A stretch of 64,000 nucleotides of DNA from CAVPWP01 sp050789285 (lineage in GTDB: Bacteria > Pseudomonadota > Alphaproteobacteria > Rhodobacterales > Rhodobacteraceae), in NCBI RefSeq assembly GCF_050789285.1, contig NZ_JBOUVX010000002.1, positions 620,001 through 684,000 on the forward strand. Direction: 5' to 3'. Shown in pieces: positions 35,018 through 45,296 of the stretch. Made by a program: the position numbers and the translations under genes. Below the pieces are notes generated by a model, which saw nothing but the letters and a program-made list of their open reading frames with translations, had not been told where the DNA came from and did not search any database. Positions within the stretch are counted from its first letter, which is position 1. The number at the start of each line of letters is the position of its first letter.

Positions 35018-35407
35018 ATGCGACACCTGGTTTTCGGTAGCCTTGCGCTGTGTCTCGCGGCCTTGCCAGCCATGGCGGATGACGCGGGCCAGGCGGCATT
35101 CGGGCAGTACTGCGCCACATGCCATGGCGCCGACGCGAAGGGTGCTGGCCCGCTGGGGCAGCTGATCTCGATCCCGATCCCGGACCTGACCCAGCTCAAC
35201 GCGCGGAACGACGGTGTCTTCCCCATGCTCGACGTCATTCACGTCATCGACGGGCGCACCGGTGTGCGCGCGCATGAGCAGCCGATGCCGGTCTATGGCG
35301 CGGTGTTCAAATCACGGCTGTCCGAAATTGGGCCCTACGCGGCGGAAATCGCCGTCCGGGGCGAGGTTCTTTCGATCGCCTATTACCTCGAAAGCATTCA
35401 AGAGTGA
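35018..35407 (+). CDS. Small periplasmic c-type cytochrome
   Basis: A 129-residue monoheme cytochrome. The signal peptide is MRHLVFGSLALCLAALPAMA; heme attachment is YCATCHG; a Met ligand is likely in EQPMPVYG. The compact class I fold ends in IAYYLESIQE. The length and sequence resemble soluble electron carriers or the fused cytochrome domains of oxidases. It could shuttle electrons to a terminal reductase under low oxygen, in keeping with the upstream FNR-type dyad. GGAGGAGA precedes the ATG; a longer start at 34955 would bury the signal. Confidence 0.92.
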   Translation: MRHLVFGSLALCLAALPAMADDAGQAAFGQYCATCHGADAKGAGPLGQLISIPIPDLTQLNARNDGVFPMLDVIHVIDGRTGVRAHEQPMPVYGAVFKSRLSEIGPYAAEIAVRGEVLSIAYYLESIQE

Positions 35408-35452
35408 CCTAATCATTTTCCGGGTGGGGGTAACGAGTGGGTTGGTCAGCGC

Positions 35453-35479
35453 GGGGCGTCCGGGAGATCCGGGCGCCCC
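35453..35479 (+). terminator. GC-rich hairpin after the cytochrome c gene
   Basis: GGGGCGTCCGG (35453-35463) pairs with CCGGGCGCCCC (35469-35479), 11 base pairs including one T-G, with loop GAGAT. It lies 46 bases after the stop, has no T-run, and probably ends the row of redox genes. Confidence 0.5.
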
Positions 35480-35541
35480 GGCTTGATTCCGGGGGGCGCG
35501 GGGCCATCTGAAGAGCGGACCCGAATGAAAGGAACGTCCTC

Positions 35542-35847
35542 ATGCTTTGCCCGATCGACGGAACCCAGCTTGTGATGACCGAACGGCAGGGGGTCGAGAT
35601 CGACTATTGCCCGCAGTGCCGGGGCGTCTGGCTTGACCGTGGGGAGCTTGACAAGATCGTCGAGCGCAGTGCCCCGGCCGCAGTCCCGCCACCGCCACCT
35701 CCACCCGCTGCGTCGCGTCGCCCCGACGACCGCGGCTTTGACGACCGGGGCGGGTACGACCGGGGGGGTGACGACAGAGGCTACGACGATCGGGGCATCC
35801 GGCGGAAGAAGCGCGGCGGGTTCCTCGAGGAGTTGTTCGACTTCTGA
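35542..35847 (+). CDS. TFIIB-type zinc-ribbon protein with DRG-rich tail
   Basis: A 101-residue protein. The N-terminal zinc ribbon (MLCPIDGTQLVM...YCPQCRGVWLDRGELDKI) is of the zf-TFIIB type with a CP-x(~20)-CPxC pattern. A polyproline linker and a low-complexity repeat of DDRG/YDRG units (~62-88) follow, then a basic RRKKRGG and a short acidic-hydrophobic end EELFDF. Relatives are common and uncharacterised; the tail resembles RNA-binding or phase-separating segments, which is inference. Confidence 0.85.
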   Translation: MLCPIDGTQLVMTERQGVEIDYCPQCRGVWLDRGELDKIVERSAPAAVPPPPPPPAASRRPDDRGFDDRGGYDRGGDDRGYDDRGIRRKKRGGFLEELFDF

Positions 35848-35908
35848 TGCCGGGTCTCGCCAAGCGCGCGGCGGCCGTGTTATCGCGTCGCTGACACGGA
35901 GGGCGCGG

Positions 35909-36526
35909 ATGGTTCAGGATCTTCTCAGGCGCAATCGCGAGTGGGCGGCAGAACGTCACCGCGCCGAGCCGGAGTATTTCAGGCGCCTGGCGGACCAGCA
36001 GACGCCCGAATTCTTCTGGATCGGCTGTTCCGACAGCCGCGTGCCCGCCAACGTGATCGCGGGCCTCGACCCGGGCGAGATCTTCGTGCACCGCAACGTC
36101 GCCAACGTGGTGCATTCCGCCGATATGAACCTGCTGTCGACGCTGGAATACGCGGTCGAGATGCTGGGCATCCGCAAGGTCATCGTGACCGGGCACTACG
36201 GCTGCGGCGGCGTGAAGGCCGCCATGGCCGAGTTGAGCCACGCGTTGTCCGATCACTGGCTTGAACCGATCCGGCAGCTTGGACGGACCCATCGCGAAGA
36301 ATTGCGCGGATTGACGAAAGAGGCGCACGAGAACCGTCTTGCCGAACTGAACGTGATCGCGGGGGTGGCCGCCGTGGCGGCCACGCCGATCCTGCATCGG
36401 GCCTGGAGCCGGGGCGCCGAGGTGGTGGTGCATGGGCTGATCTACGGGCTGAAGGACGGGCTTCTCAGCGATCTCGGCTGCTCGGTCAGTCGCGCAGACT
36501 GGCTGCGAAGCCAGTCGGAGGGATGA
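35909..36526 (+). CDS. Beta-class carbonic anhydrase
   Basis: A 205-residue zinc enzyme for CO2/bicarbonate interconversion. Zinc ligands are C in IGCSDSRVPAN and the H/C pair in GHYGCGGVKAA; the Asp-Arg dyad of CSDSR is intact. HRNVANVV completes the family core. The frame is open upstream but ATG 35909 has GGAGGG five bases before it and matches the family start. The stop overlaps the next ATG (ATGA), so it is coupled to the putative metallopeptidase. Confidence 0.94.
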   Translation: MVQDLLRRNREWAAERHRAEPEYFRRLADQQTPEFFWIGCSDSRVPANVIAGLDPGEIFVHRNVANVVHSADMNLLSTLEYAVEMLGIRKVIVTGHYGCGGVKAAMAELSHALSDHWLEPIRQLGRTHREELRGLTKEAHENRLAELNVIAGVAAVAATPILHRAWSRGAEVVVHGLIYGLKDGLLSDLGCSVSRADWLRSQSEG

Positions 36527-37326
36527 CGCGGCCGGCAGCTCTTTGTGTCGTCGTGGCTGTCGCGGTGACGGCGGGGGGCGCGGTGCGGGTGCCGGCGCAG
36601 ACCTTTCCGGCGCGGGACTGTCTGGGCCCGCCCTATTCCGATCCCGTCACACCGGGTCAGCAGGTGATCGCGGACGCCGTGGGGCGGCTGCGGGATGCCG
36701 CGGCGGCCTATCCCTCGTTGGTCGCGGCGCTGGAGGCGCGCGGACCCGAGATCTGCCTTGACGCGCGATCGGTCGGTGCCCGGGGGCATTTCGACCTTGG
36801 GGCGAACGTCATTGCGATCAACCGCGGCCTCGAGCCGGCCGAGGTCCTGGCGATCCTCATCCACGAGGTCCGGCACCTTGACCAGATCGGCCGGGGCATC
36901 TGCCCCTCGGACGGGTTGGCGATGGAAGAGGTGGCGCGCGCCACCTTCGCGATGGAAGCCGATGCGAACGCCGTTCTGGCCCATGTCGCCTGGGAGCTGC
37001 GCGCGGCGGGCGAGGGGGCGGTCTGGGACGCGTTTCTGGGCTTCGAGCATTACGCCGACATCGGCCCGGCCTACGCCGCCGCGCGCGAAGCCGGCGGATC
37101 GGTCGCCCAGGCATTGGGATCGGCGTTCGAACAGTGGTACGCGTCGGACTGGCGGAGGGAACGCTATTACGTGGCCAGTTGCAGCGACTATCTCGACCGT
37201 GCCGACGCCACCCACAGGGTGCCCGAATACGGGATGATCGACGACGACTTCTTCGCGCGCCTCTGTCGACTTCCCGATGGCTCAGGCTATGACTGCACCC
37301 CGCCCGTGTCCTCTCTCCGGCCCTGA
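36523..37326 (+). CDS. Secreted putative zinc metallopeptidase (DUF6782-like)
   Basis: A 267-residue protein with an N-terminal signal sequence (CVVVAVAVTAGGAVRVPAQ). Near residue 113 it has HEVRHLDQ, a HExxH zinc-protease motif, followed by an acidic EADANAVLAHVAWE helix that could give the third ligand (gluzincin-like). Four to six cysteines suggest disulfides in the periplasm. The ATG overlaps the carbonic anhydrase stop. I cannot name a characterised family; DUF6782 putative metallopeptidase is the closest in look. Confidence 0.7.
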   Translation: MTRPAALCVVVAVAVTAGGAVRVPAQTFPARDCLGPPYSDPVTPGQQVIADAVGRLRDAAAAYPSLVAALEARGPEICLDARSVGARGHFDLGANVIAINRGLEPAEVLAILIHEVRHLDQIGRGICPSDGLAMEEVARATFAMEADANAVLAHVAWELRAAGEGAVWDAFLGFEHYADIGPAYAAAREAGGSVAQALGSAFEQWYASDWRRERYYVASCSDYLDRADATHRVPEYGMIDDDFFARLCRLPDGSGYDCTPPVSSLRP

Positions 37327-37339
37327 ACGGGGCCGCGGA

Positions 37340-37771
37340 TCAGGCCAATGCCGCCTCGGCGCAGGCCCGGAACTTCTGCACCTCGCCGGCGGCACCGGCA
37401 AGCGGCAGGGTCACGGCGCGGTCTGCGGTCAGGGCGGTGGCGGTGTCGTTGAACTCAAGCCCGGTCAGCACGTTGCCGAAGCCCGCATCCGACACCGACA
37501 GCGTTCGCCCGCCGTCCGACAGGACGTGCCGGTTGGTGGTGATGGTCAGCGGCCTTGGACCGTCGAAGCGGATCGAGAAATCGGGTCCGGCGGGCCAGGT
37601 GTCCGTCAGGACAAGCGCGAAGGTATAGGGCAGTGCAAGGCGCGGGTCATGGGTAACGGACACGCGGGCCTCGGCCGTTTCATGGAACAGGGTGCAGACC
37701 GGAAAAGGCGTGAATTCCCAGGCCTGTGCCGGCCCGGCGGCAAGAAGCGCAAGCAGGACCACGGCGCGCAT
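37340..37771 (-). CDS. Secreted protein of unknown function
   Basis: A 143-residue protein with a clear signal peptide (MRAVVLLALLAAGPAQA). The mature part WEFTPFPVCTLFHETAEARVSVTHDPRLALPYTFALVL has two cysteines, likely disulfide-linked, and a beta-rich composition. It resembles a group of uncharacterised Rhodobacterales exported proteins. A GTG at 37786 would add five residues. It starts five bases after the stop of the GFA gene, so they are probably co-transcribed. Confidence 0.7.
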   Translation of the reverse strand: MRAVVLLALLAAGPAQAWEFTPFPVCTLFHETAEARVSVTHDPRLALPYTFALVLTDTWPAGPDFSIRFDGPRPLTITTNRHVLSDGGRTLSVSDAGFGNVLTGLEFNDTATALTADRAVTLPLAGAAGEVQKFRACAEAALA

Positions 37772-37776
37772 CCGGG

Positions 37777-38166
37777 CTAGAACCACAGGTCGCGCACGGT
37801 GTGCCCGTCATGCGGCAGATCCTTGAAACGATCGAGTCCGTCGAAATGCCGGATCGGCAGATGGGCGACCGCTTCCGGTTCGGCCATCCGGGTGTTCACC
37901 GCGATACGTGTGCGGCCGTCGGGGCGTGGACGCAGCCCCCGCCACCAGGTCACGCAACCGCAGGATGGGCAGAAGTGAAAGCCGATGCCTTCCCCCCGGA
38001 CATAGGTCATGGTTTCGCCGAAAGTTTCGACCCCGTGACCCTCCCATCCATAGATCCAGAGGGCGCCGTAACGGCGGCAGATCGTGCAATTGCAGGCGGT
38101 CGCCGATCCCGGGTCGCCCTTGAAGCTCCAGCGGACGGCGCCGCAGTGGCAGATGCCTTCGATCAT
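37777..38166 (-). CDS. GFA-family (glutathione-dependent formaldehyde-activating-like) zinc protein
   Basis: A 129-residue CENP-V/GFA-fold protein. Zinc-binding cysteines appear in GICHCGAVRW, CNCTICRRYG and FCPSCGC, the standard GFA pattern. Most members have unknown substrates; true glutathione-formaldehyde activity is known for only a few. ATG 38166 has GGAGT upstream; the frame runs to 38217 with no supporting site. Confidence 0.88.
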   Translation of the reverse strand: MIEGICHCGAVRWSFKGDPGSATACNCTICRRYGALWIYGWEGHGVETFGETMTYVRGEGIGFHFCPSCGCVTWWRGLRPRPDGRTRIAVNTRMAEPEAVAHLPIRHFDGLDRFKDLPHDGHTVRDLWF

Positions 38167-38326
38167 GGTGATACTCCAGCGATGCACCAACGATAGACGG
38201 GGGCGCAGTTTTCGCAAAGGGCTTCCAGACCGACCAGGGAACAGGCCGAAAGGCCCATACCCGCTTGCGGACGGGGGCGGTTGGGTGCTCTGATGTCAGT
38301 AAGCAGTGCGGGAAAGGGGAGCAGCC

Positions 38327-38581
38327 ATGGGACTTGGGTCGATACTGGCGATGCTGATCGTCGGCGCCGTGGCCGGATGGCTGGCGGGGCAGATGGTCAA
38401 GGGCGAGGGGTTCGGACTTCTCGGGAACATGGTCGTGGGCGTGGTGGGCGCGGTGCTTGCCGGGGTGATCCTGCCGCGGCTTGGCTGGGCCGCCGGCGGC
38501 GGGATGATCGGGTCGATCGTCCATGCCACGATCGGCGCGGTGATCCTTCTTGTCCTGATCCGGATCGTGAAACGGATCTGA
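38327..38581 (+). CDS. GlsB/YeaQ/YmgE-family small membrane protein
   Basis: An 84-residue protein with three hydrophobic glycine-rich helices (LGSILAMLIVGAVAGWLAG, LLGNMVVGVVGAVLAGVIL, IVHATIGAVILLVLIRIV). It matches the transglycosylase-associated family, small inner-membrane proteins induced by stress. No enzymatic residues are known. GGGGAG precedes ATG 38327. A strong hairpin follows the stop. Confidence 0.88.
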   Translation: MGLGSILAMLIVGAVAGWLAGQMVKGEGFGLLGNMVVGVVGAVLAGVILPRLGWAAGGGMIGSIVHATIGAVILLVLIRIVKRI

Positions 38582-38586
38582 AGCGT

Positions 38587-38612
38587 CCCGGGGCATCTCG
38601 GGGTGCCCCGGG
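38587..38612 (+). terminator. GC-rich hairpin after the GlsB-family gene
   Basis: CCCGGGGCA (38587-38595) pairs perfectly with TGCCCCGGG (38604-38612) around an eight-base loop, six bases after the stop. No T-run. Likely terminator separating this gene from the opp operon. Confidence 0.6.
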
Positions 38613-38672
38613 CCGTGAAGGCAAGTCTGGCCGCGGTCCGCGGATTTACGCTACGACACGCGCTTGCGTGAG

Positions 38673-38701
38673 TTGCTTGGACGGATGCCACGGGTCTAGA
38701 G
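38673..38701 (+). promoter_or_regulatory. Candidate sigma-70 promoter for the opp operon
   Basis: TTGCTT (38673-38678), 17-bp spacer, CTAGAG (38696-38701), about 78 bases before the oppA ATG. The -35 is good, the -10 is weak. Confidence 0.4.
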
Positions 38702-38778
38702 TTCGCGTATCAACCGGTGTCTGCCGGAGGGCGCTGAACTTGCCCGCCGGGGACCGACGACCCCACAGGGAGACAACA

Positions 38779-40407
38779 ATGATCCAGCTTTCGCGCACGG
38801 CCGCAGCGGTCCTTCTGGCCAGCACCTTCCTTGCTTCGCCGCTTCTTGCGGCAGGTACACATCCCGTCACCGGCGAAGCGCTTGCCGACGACCAGACCTT
38901 CACCTACCGCGTCCTGGACGAGCATTCGTCCGTCGACCCCCAGGTGGTCGAGGACGTCTCCGGATCGGAAATCGTGCGTGACCTCTTCGAGGGCCTCCTG
39001 AACCAGAACGAGCTTGGCGAACTGGTGCCCGGCGTCGCGCTGGGCTGGGAAGCCAGCGACGACAAGCAGACCTACACCTTCACGCTGCGCGACAACGCGA
39101 AATGGTCGAACGGCGACCCCGTCGTCGCGGGCGACTTCGTCTACGCCTGGCAGCGGGCCGTCGACCCCGCACTTGCCTCGCCCTACGCGTGGTTCATGGA
39201 ACTCATGTCGATCGAGAACGCCGCCGCGATCATCGCGGGCGAAAAGCCGATCACCGATCTTGGCGTGACCGCCATAGACGACCGGACGCTTGAGGTGCGG
39301 CTGTCGGCCCCGCTTCCCTACTTTGCGCAGATGGTGACCCATGCCACGACCTTCCCTGTGCATCGCGCAACTGTCGAGGCGCACGGCGCCGAGTGGACGA
39401 AGCCCGGCAACATCGTCTCGAACGGGGCCTATGTCCTGACCGAGCATGTGCCCGCCGAACGGTCGGTGCGCGAGCGCAATCCGATGTACTGGGACAACGA
39501 CAACACGATCATCGACAAGGTCGTGGCGCTGGTGATCAACGACGAGAACCAGGCCCTGACCCGCTATCTTGCCGGCGAACTTGACCGGACCGAAATTCCG
39601 GCCGGCCAGTATCCCCGCATGATGACCGAACACCCCGACGAGGCGGTCAGCTTCCCGCGGCTGTGCAACTACTACTACACCTTCAACCTGAGCGAGTCCG
39701 GCCCCGAAGCCTTCAAGGACGTGCGTGTCCGCCAGGCGCTGGCGCTGGCGGTGGACCGCGAGATCATCACCGAGAACGTGCTCGCCGGCGGTCAGCCCGA
39801 AGCCTACACCTTTACGCCGGCCGCCGTCGCCGGTTTCGCGCCACCGCAGACCGAGATGGCGGGAATGAGCCAGGCCGACCGCGACGCGAAGGCGAAGGAG
39901 CTTATGGCCGAGGCGGGCTTTGGCCCCGACAACCCGCTGACGTTCCAGATGATCTACAACACTTCGGACGACCACGAGAAGATCGCCGTGGCCATGAGCC
40001 AGATGTGGAAGCAGAAGCTTGGCGTCGAGGCCACTCTGGCCAACATGGAATGGAAGACCTTCCTCGATACCCGCAGCGCGCAGGACTTCGAACTGGCGCG
40101 CGGGGCCTGGTGCGGGGACTACAACGAGGCCTCGACCTTCCTCGACCTGCTGACGACGCCGTCGGGCTACAATGACGGCAAGTATTCGAACGCGGAAGTC
40201 GACGCGCTGATGACCGAGGCGAAGACTGCGGCCGACACCACGCCGCTTTACACGCAGGTCGAACAGATCATCGCCACCGACATGCCGGTGATCCCGGTCT
40301 ATCACTATGCGGGCGTCTACATGCTCGACACTGACGTGGGCAACTGGCCCGTCAACAACGTCGAGCAGAACTGGTACTCGAAGAACCTCTACAAGACGGC
40401 CGAGTAA
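38779..40407 (+). CDS. oppA: Oligopeptide ABC transporter, periplasmic binding protein
   Basis: A 542-residue family-5 binding protein with signal peptide (ending near SPLLAAG, residue ~25). DPQVVEDVSGSEIVRDLFEGL and LRDNAKWSNGDPVVAGDFVYAWQRAVDP are typical of OppA/MppA, and the size fits peptide rather than nickel binders. It captures short peptides in the periplasm for OppBCDF. AGGGAGA precedes ATG 38779. First gene of the operon. Confidence 0.93.
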   Translation: MIQLSRTAAAVLLASTFLASPLLAAGTHPVTGEALADDQTFTYRVLDEHSSVDPQVVEDVSGSEIVRDLFEGLLNQNELGELVPGVALGWEASDDKQTYTFTLRDNAKWSNGDPVVAGDFVYAWQRAVDPALASPYAWFMELMSIENAAAIIAGEKPITDLGVTAIDDRTLEVRLSAPLPYFAQMVTHATTFPVHRATVEAHGAEWTKPGNIVSNGAYVLTEHVPAERSVRERNPMYWDNDNTIIDKVVALVINDENQALTRYLAGELDRTEIPAGQYPRMMTEHPDEAVSFPRLCNYYYTFNLSESGPEAFKDVRVRQALALAVDREIITENVLAGGQPEAYTFTPAAVAGFAPPQTEMAGMSQADRDAKAKELMAEAGFGPDNPLTFQMIYNTSDDHEKIAVAMSQMWKQKLGVEATLANMEWKTFLDTRSAQDFELARGAWCGDYNEASTFLDLLTTPSGYNDGKYSNAEVDALMTEAKTAADTTPLYTQVEQIIATDMPVIPVYHYAGVYMLDTDVGNWPVNNVEQNWYSKNLYKTAE

Positions 40408-40473
40408 CAGGGCCAACCCTGCCGTTGCCGCCGCCGAAGCCAAATTCGGCGGCGGCCCTCTTGGGACATCTCG

Positions 40474-41397
40474 ATGCTCAACTACATCGCGCGGCGGATG
40501 CTTGTCGCCATTCCGACCCTGCTGGTGCTGATCGTCATCTGCTTTCTGCTGATGCACGCTGCACCCGGGGGTCCCTTTACCTCGGAGCGGCCGCTGCCGC
40601 CGCAGGTTCTGGCGAACATCGAGGCGCGCTACGGCCTTGACCAGCCGCTGTGGAAGCAGATGTGGGACTATCTCGCCAACATCGTCCTGCGCTTCGATTT
40701 CGGGCCGTCGTTCATCTACAAGGATCGCGACGTCAACGACATCATCGCGCAGGGGTTCCCGGTCACGCTGACCTACGGGACGATCTCGTTCGTGATCGCG
40801 ACGCTGGTCGGGATCTCTCTGGGCGTGCTGGCGGCCGTCCGGCACAACACGCTTCTCGACTATATCGCCGTTGGCGCCACCTTTTCCGCTCAGGCGCTGC
40901 CGAACTTCGTGATGGCGCCGATCCTTGTCATCATCTTCACCTGGCAGCTTGGCTGGCTTCCCGGCGGCGGCTGGAACGGCGGGCAGTGGCAATACGTGGT
41001 CATGCCGGTGATCGCCCTGTCGACCAGCTATATGGCCTCGATCGCGCGGATCACGCGATCGTCGATGCTCGAGGTGCTGACGTCGAACTTCATCCGCACC
41101 GCCCGCGCCAAGGGACTGCCTGGTCGCACGATCCTGTGGCGGCACGCGATGAAGCCCGCGATGCTGCCCGTGGTCAGCTATCTCAGTCCCGCCTTCGTCG
41201 CCATGATCACCGGCTCGGTCGTGATCGACCTCTACTTCTCGACCGGCGGGATCGGGCTGTCCTATGTCAACGCCGCGCTCAACCGCGACTACGCCGTGAT
41301 GCTGGGGGTCACGATCCTGTACGGCGGGCTGACCGTCCTGTTCAACCTTGTCGCCGACGTGACCTACGCCTGGCTTGATCCGAAGATCCGGTACTAG
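40474..41397 (+). CDS. oppB: Oligopeptide ABC transporter permease
   Basis: A 307-residue permease with about six helices. The N-terminus MLNYIARRMLVAIPTLLVLIVICFLLMHAAPGGPF is the OppB/DppB signature; the EAA loop IIRTARAKGLPGR-like segment (FIRTARAKGLPGRTILWRHAMKPA) contacts the ATPase. With OppC it forms the membrane channel for peptides. It begins 66 bases after oppA, usual for a binding protein made in excess, and is three bases from oppC. Confidence 0.94.
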   Translation: MLNYIARRMLVAIPTLLVLIVICFLLMHAAPGGPFTSERPLPPQVLANIEARYGLDQPLWKQMWDYLANIVLRFDFGPSFIYKDRDVNDIIAQGFPVTLTYGTISFVIATLVGISLGVLAAVRHNTLLDYIAVGATFSAQALPNFVMAPILVIIFTWQLGWLPGGGWNGGQWQYVVMPVIALSTSYMASIARITRSSMLEVLTSNFIRTARAKGLPGRTILWRHAMKPAMLPVVSYLSPAFVAMITGSVVIDLYFSTGGIGLSYVNAALNRDYAVMLGVTILYGGLTVLFNLVADVTYAWLDPKIRY

Positions 41398-41400
41398 GCC

Positions 41401-42330
41401 ATGACCGACACACGGATTCGCGACGAACGCATCATCGAGCGCCTGGCCGAAGGCGAAGAGATCAAGGGCCGGTCGCTTTGGCAGAACGCCGCGCAGCGCT
41501 TCGCGCGCAACCGCGCGGCGGTGGGGGCGAGCGTGGCGCTGGGTCTGGTCGTCCTTTTCACTCTGGTCGGGCCATTCTTCGCCCAGTGGTCGAACGAAGA
41601 GATCGACTGGGCCTTGATGGGCGACATCGCCGGGCAGGGGGCGCCGTCGATTGCCAACGGGCACTACTTCGGACTGGACGATCTTGGGCGCGACCTCTTC
41701 GCGCGCACCGTGCAGGCCACACGGACGTCGCTGGTCGTCGGCATCATCGGGGCGCTGGTCGCGGTGGTGATCGGCACGCTTTACGGTGCGGTGGCGGGGT
41801 TCGTGGGCGGGGCGGTCGACAACGCGATGATGCGTTTCGTCGATATCATGGTCGCCATCCCCTACATGTTCATCATCATCCTTCTGATGGTGATGTTCGA
41901 GCGGTCCTTCTTCATGCTCTTCGTCGGCATAGGGATCATCAGCTGGCTCGACATGGCGCGGATCGTGCGCGGGCAGACCCTGTCGCTGAAGCATCGTGAA
42001 TTCGTCGAGGCGGCACAGGCCGCGGGGCTGGGCTGGTTCCGCATCGTGCTGCGCCACATCGTGCCGAACCTTCTGGGCATCGTCGTGGTCTATGCAACGC
42101 TTCTGGTGCCGCTGATGATCCTTGTGGAAAGCTTCATCTCGTTTCTGGGACTGGGCGTTCAGGAGCCCAACACCTCGCTTGGTCGGCTGATCGCCGAAGG
42201 GGCGGGCACGATCATCTACGGCACGATCTGGCAGCTTCTCGTGCCGCTGTTCTTCTTCCTCGTGACGATCATCAGCCTCTTCTTCATCGGGGACGGATTG
42301 CGCGACGCGCTTGATCCGAAGGATCGCTGA
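41401..42330 (+). CDS. oppC: Oligopeptide ABC transporter permease
   Basis: A 309-residue permease with an N-terminal cytoplasmic stretch (about 35 residues) and six helices. The periplasmic loop GHYFGLDDLGRDLFARTVQATRTSLVVG and the EAA loop REFVEAAQAAGLGWFRIVLRHIVPN are OppC/DppC-typical. It partners OppB. The start lies three bases after the oppB stop and the fused ATPase gene starts one base after its own stop. Confidence 0.94.
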   Translation: MTDTRIRDERIIERLAEGEEIKGRSLWQNAAQRFARNRAAVGASVALGLVVLFTLVGPFFAQWSNEEIDWALMGDIAGQGAPSIANGHYFGLDDLGRDLFARTVQATRTSLVVGIIGALVAVVIGTLYGAVAGFVGGAVDNAMMRFVDIMVAIPYMFIIILLMVMFERSFFMLFVGIGIISWLDMARIVRGQTLSLKHREFVEAAQAAGLGWFRIVLRHIVPNLLGIVVVYATLLVPLMILVESFISFLGLGVQEPNTSLGRLIAEGAGTIIYGTIWQLLVPLFFFLVTIISLFFIGDGLRDALDPKDR

Positions 42331-42331
42331 G

Positions 42332-44179
<1,848 letters not shown>

Positions 44180-44315
44180 TCCCGCACCACTGCCAAGATC
44201 TGACGCAAGCTTCTGAAAAATTGGCCGCTCTCTGCCATGATGCTGCCCTTTTGGACTGGCATTCCATGCTCAAGTGAAACCCGTCGAAGACGGCAGAGCA
44301 GGTCGATTGTTGGTG

Positions 44316-45296
44316 ATGGTACGACAGGTGCTTCAGAAAGTGGTGCTCAGCCCGCATTTGTGGCTGGCGGCCGCGGCGATCTCGATCGCGGGAAGCTTTG
44401 TCGTGGACTACATCGACGCGCAGCGCACCGCCGACCGCGCCCTTGCGCTTCGGCAGGGTCCGCCGCCCGTGGCCGAGATCCAGGGCTTCGAGCCTGCCCG
44501 CCACGTCGGGCCCGCGCGCGAAGTGCTGCTTCGCGCGGAGGCCGATCTGGGCGATCCGATCGTCGTGACCCTTGGCCCGGAGGACAGTCGTCAGACGGCG
44601 GTGATCTATCCTCTCTTCCCCGTCAGCGACCGAGGGCGCGAGGCAATCGCGCGGCGTCTTGCCGACGACGGAACCCTGGGGTCGATGCGGCCGGCCCCGC
44701 GGCCCGACCCGGAAAGCCTGACACGCACGCGGTCCGAGGCGCTGGGCATCATCCTGCACTGGGCGGATCTTCCGACCCCCGAGGGCGACATCGACCCGGC
44801 GTCCCTTGTCGCGCGCAGTTTCGGGCCCGGCAGCCATGGCTCGGCCGTCGAGATCAACGGCGAACGTGTCGCCCCGGGTGACATGGCCCTGGTCGTGAAG
44901 GGCGCCATGGCGGCGCGCAATCTCGCCATCGCCAACGATTTCATCGCCGTGTCGCCCTATGTCGACGGACGGCTTACGGCCCTTGCGCAGCCGCCGTCGT
45001 CGGGCCTGCAGCGAACCCTTTTCTGGGGGGGCATCGTGCTTGGTCTGGGCGCGATGCTTTTGTCGGTGCGCAGCGCCGATGTCTTTGCCCCGAGAACGCC
45101 GGCCCCCCGGCCTCCGGGCGAACAGGATCGCCGCATGAGCCCGGGAAGAACGGCAAAGGCGCAAAGCCGGTTCCAGACGATCCCGACGCAGGACGAGATC
45201 TATGCCGCCGCCCAGGCGCGCGATGCGCGCGAGACAGAACCGGGTCCGACGCGGAAGATCCTCGAGTCGGTCGAAAGGTTCAGAACTCGACGCTGA
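44316..45296 (+). CDS. Membrane-anchored protein of unknown function
   Basis: A 326-residue protein with an N-terminal helix (LWLAAAAISIAGSFVVDYI, ~13-31), a ~200-residue likely periplasmic part rich in Pro/Asp/Arg, and a second helix (TLFWGGIVLGLGAMLLSV, ~228-245), then a Pro/Arg-rich cytoplasmic tail ending in KILESVERFRTRR. I do not recognise a family. A GTG at 44274 would add 14 residues; ATG 44316 starts closer to the first helix, both with weak sites. Its end overlaps the convergent mipZ by 17 bases, and this arrangement may be conserved. Confidence 0.65.
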   Translation: MVRQVLQKVVLSPHLWLAAAAISIAGSFVVDYIDAQRTADRALALRQGPPPVAEIQGFEPARHVGPAREVLLRAEADLGDPIVVTLGPEDSRQTAVIYPLFPVSDRGREAIARRLADDGTLGSMRPAPRPDPESLTRTRSEALGIILHWADLPTPEGDIDPASLVARSFGPGSHGSAVEINGERVAPGDMALVVKGAMAARNLAIANDFIAVSPYVDGRLTALAQPPSSGLQRTLFWGGIVLGLGAMLLSVRSADVFAPRTPAPRPPGEQDRRMSPGRTAKAQSRFQTIPTQDEIYAAAQARDARETEPGPTRKILESVERFRTRR

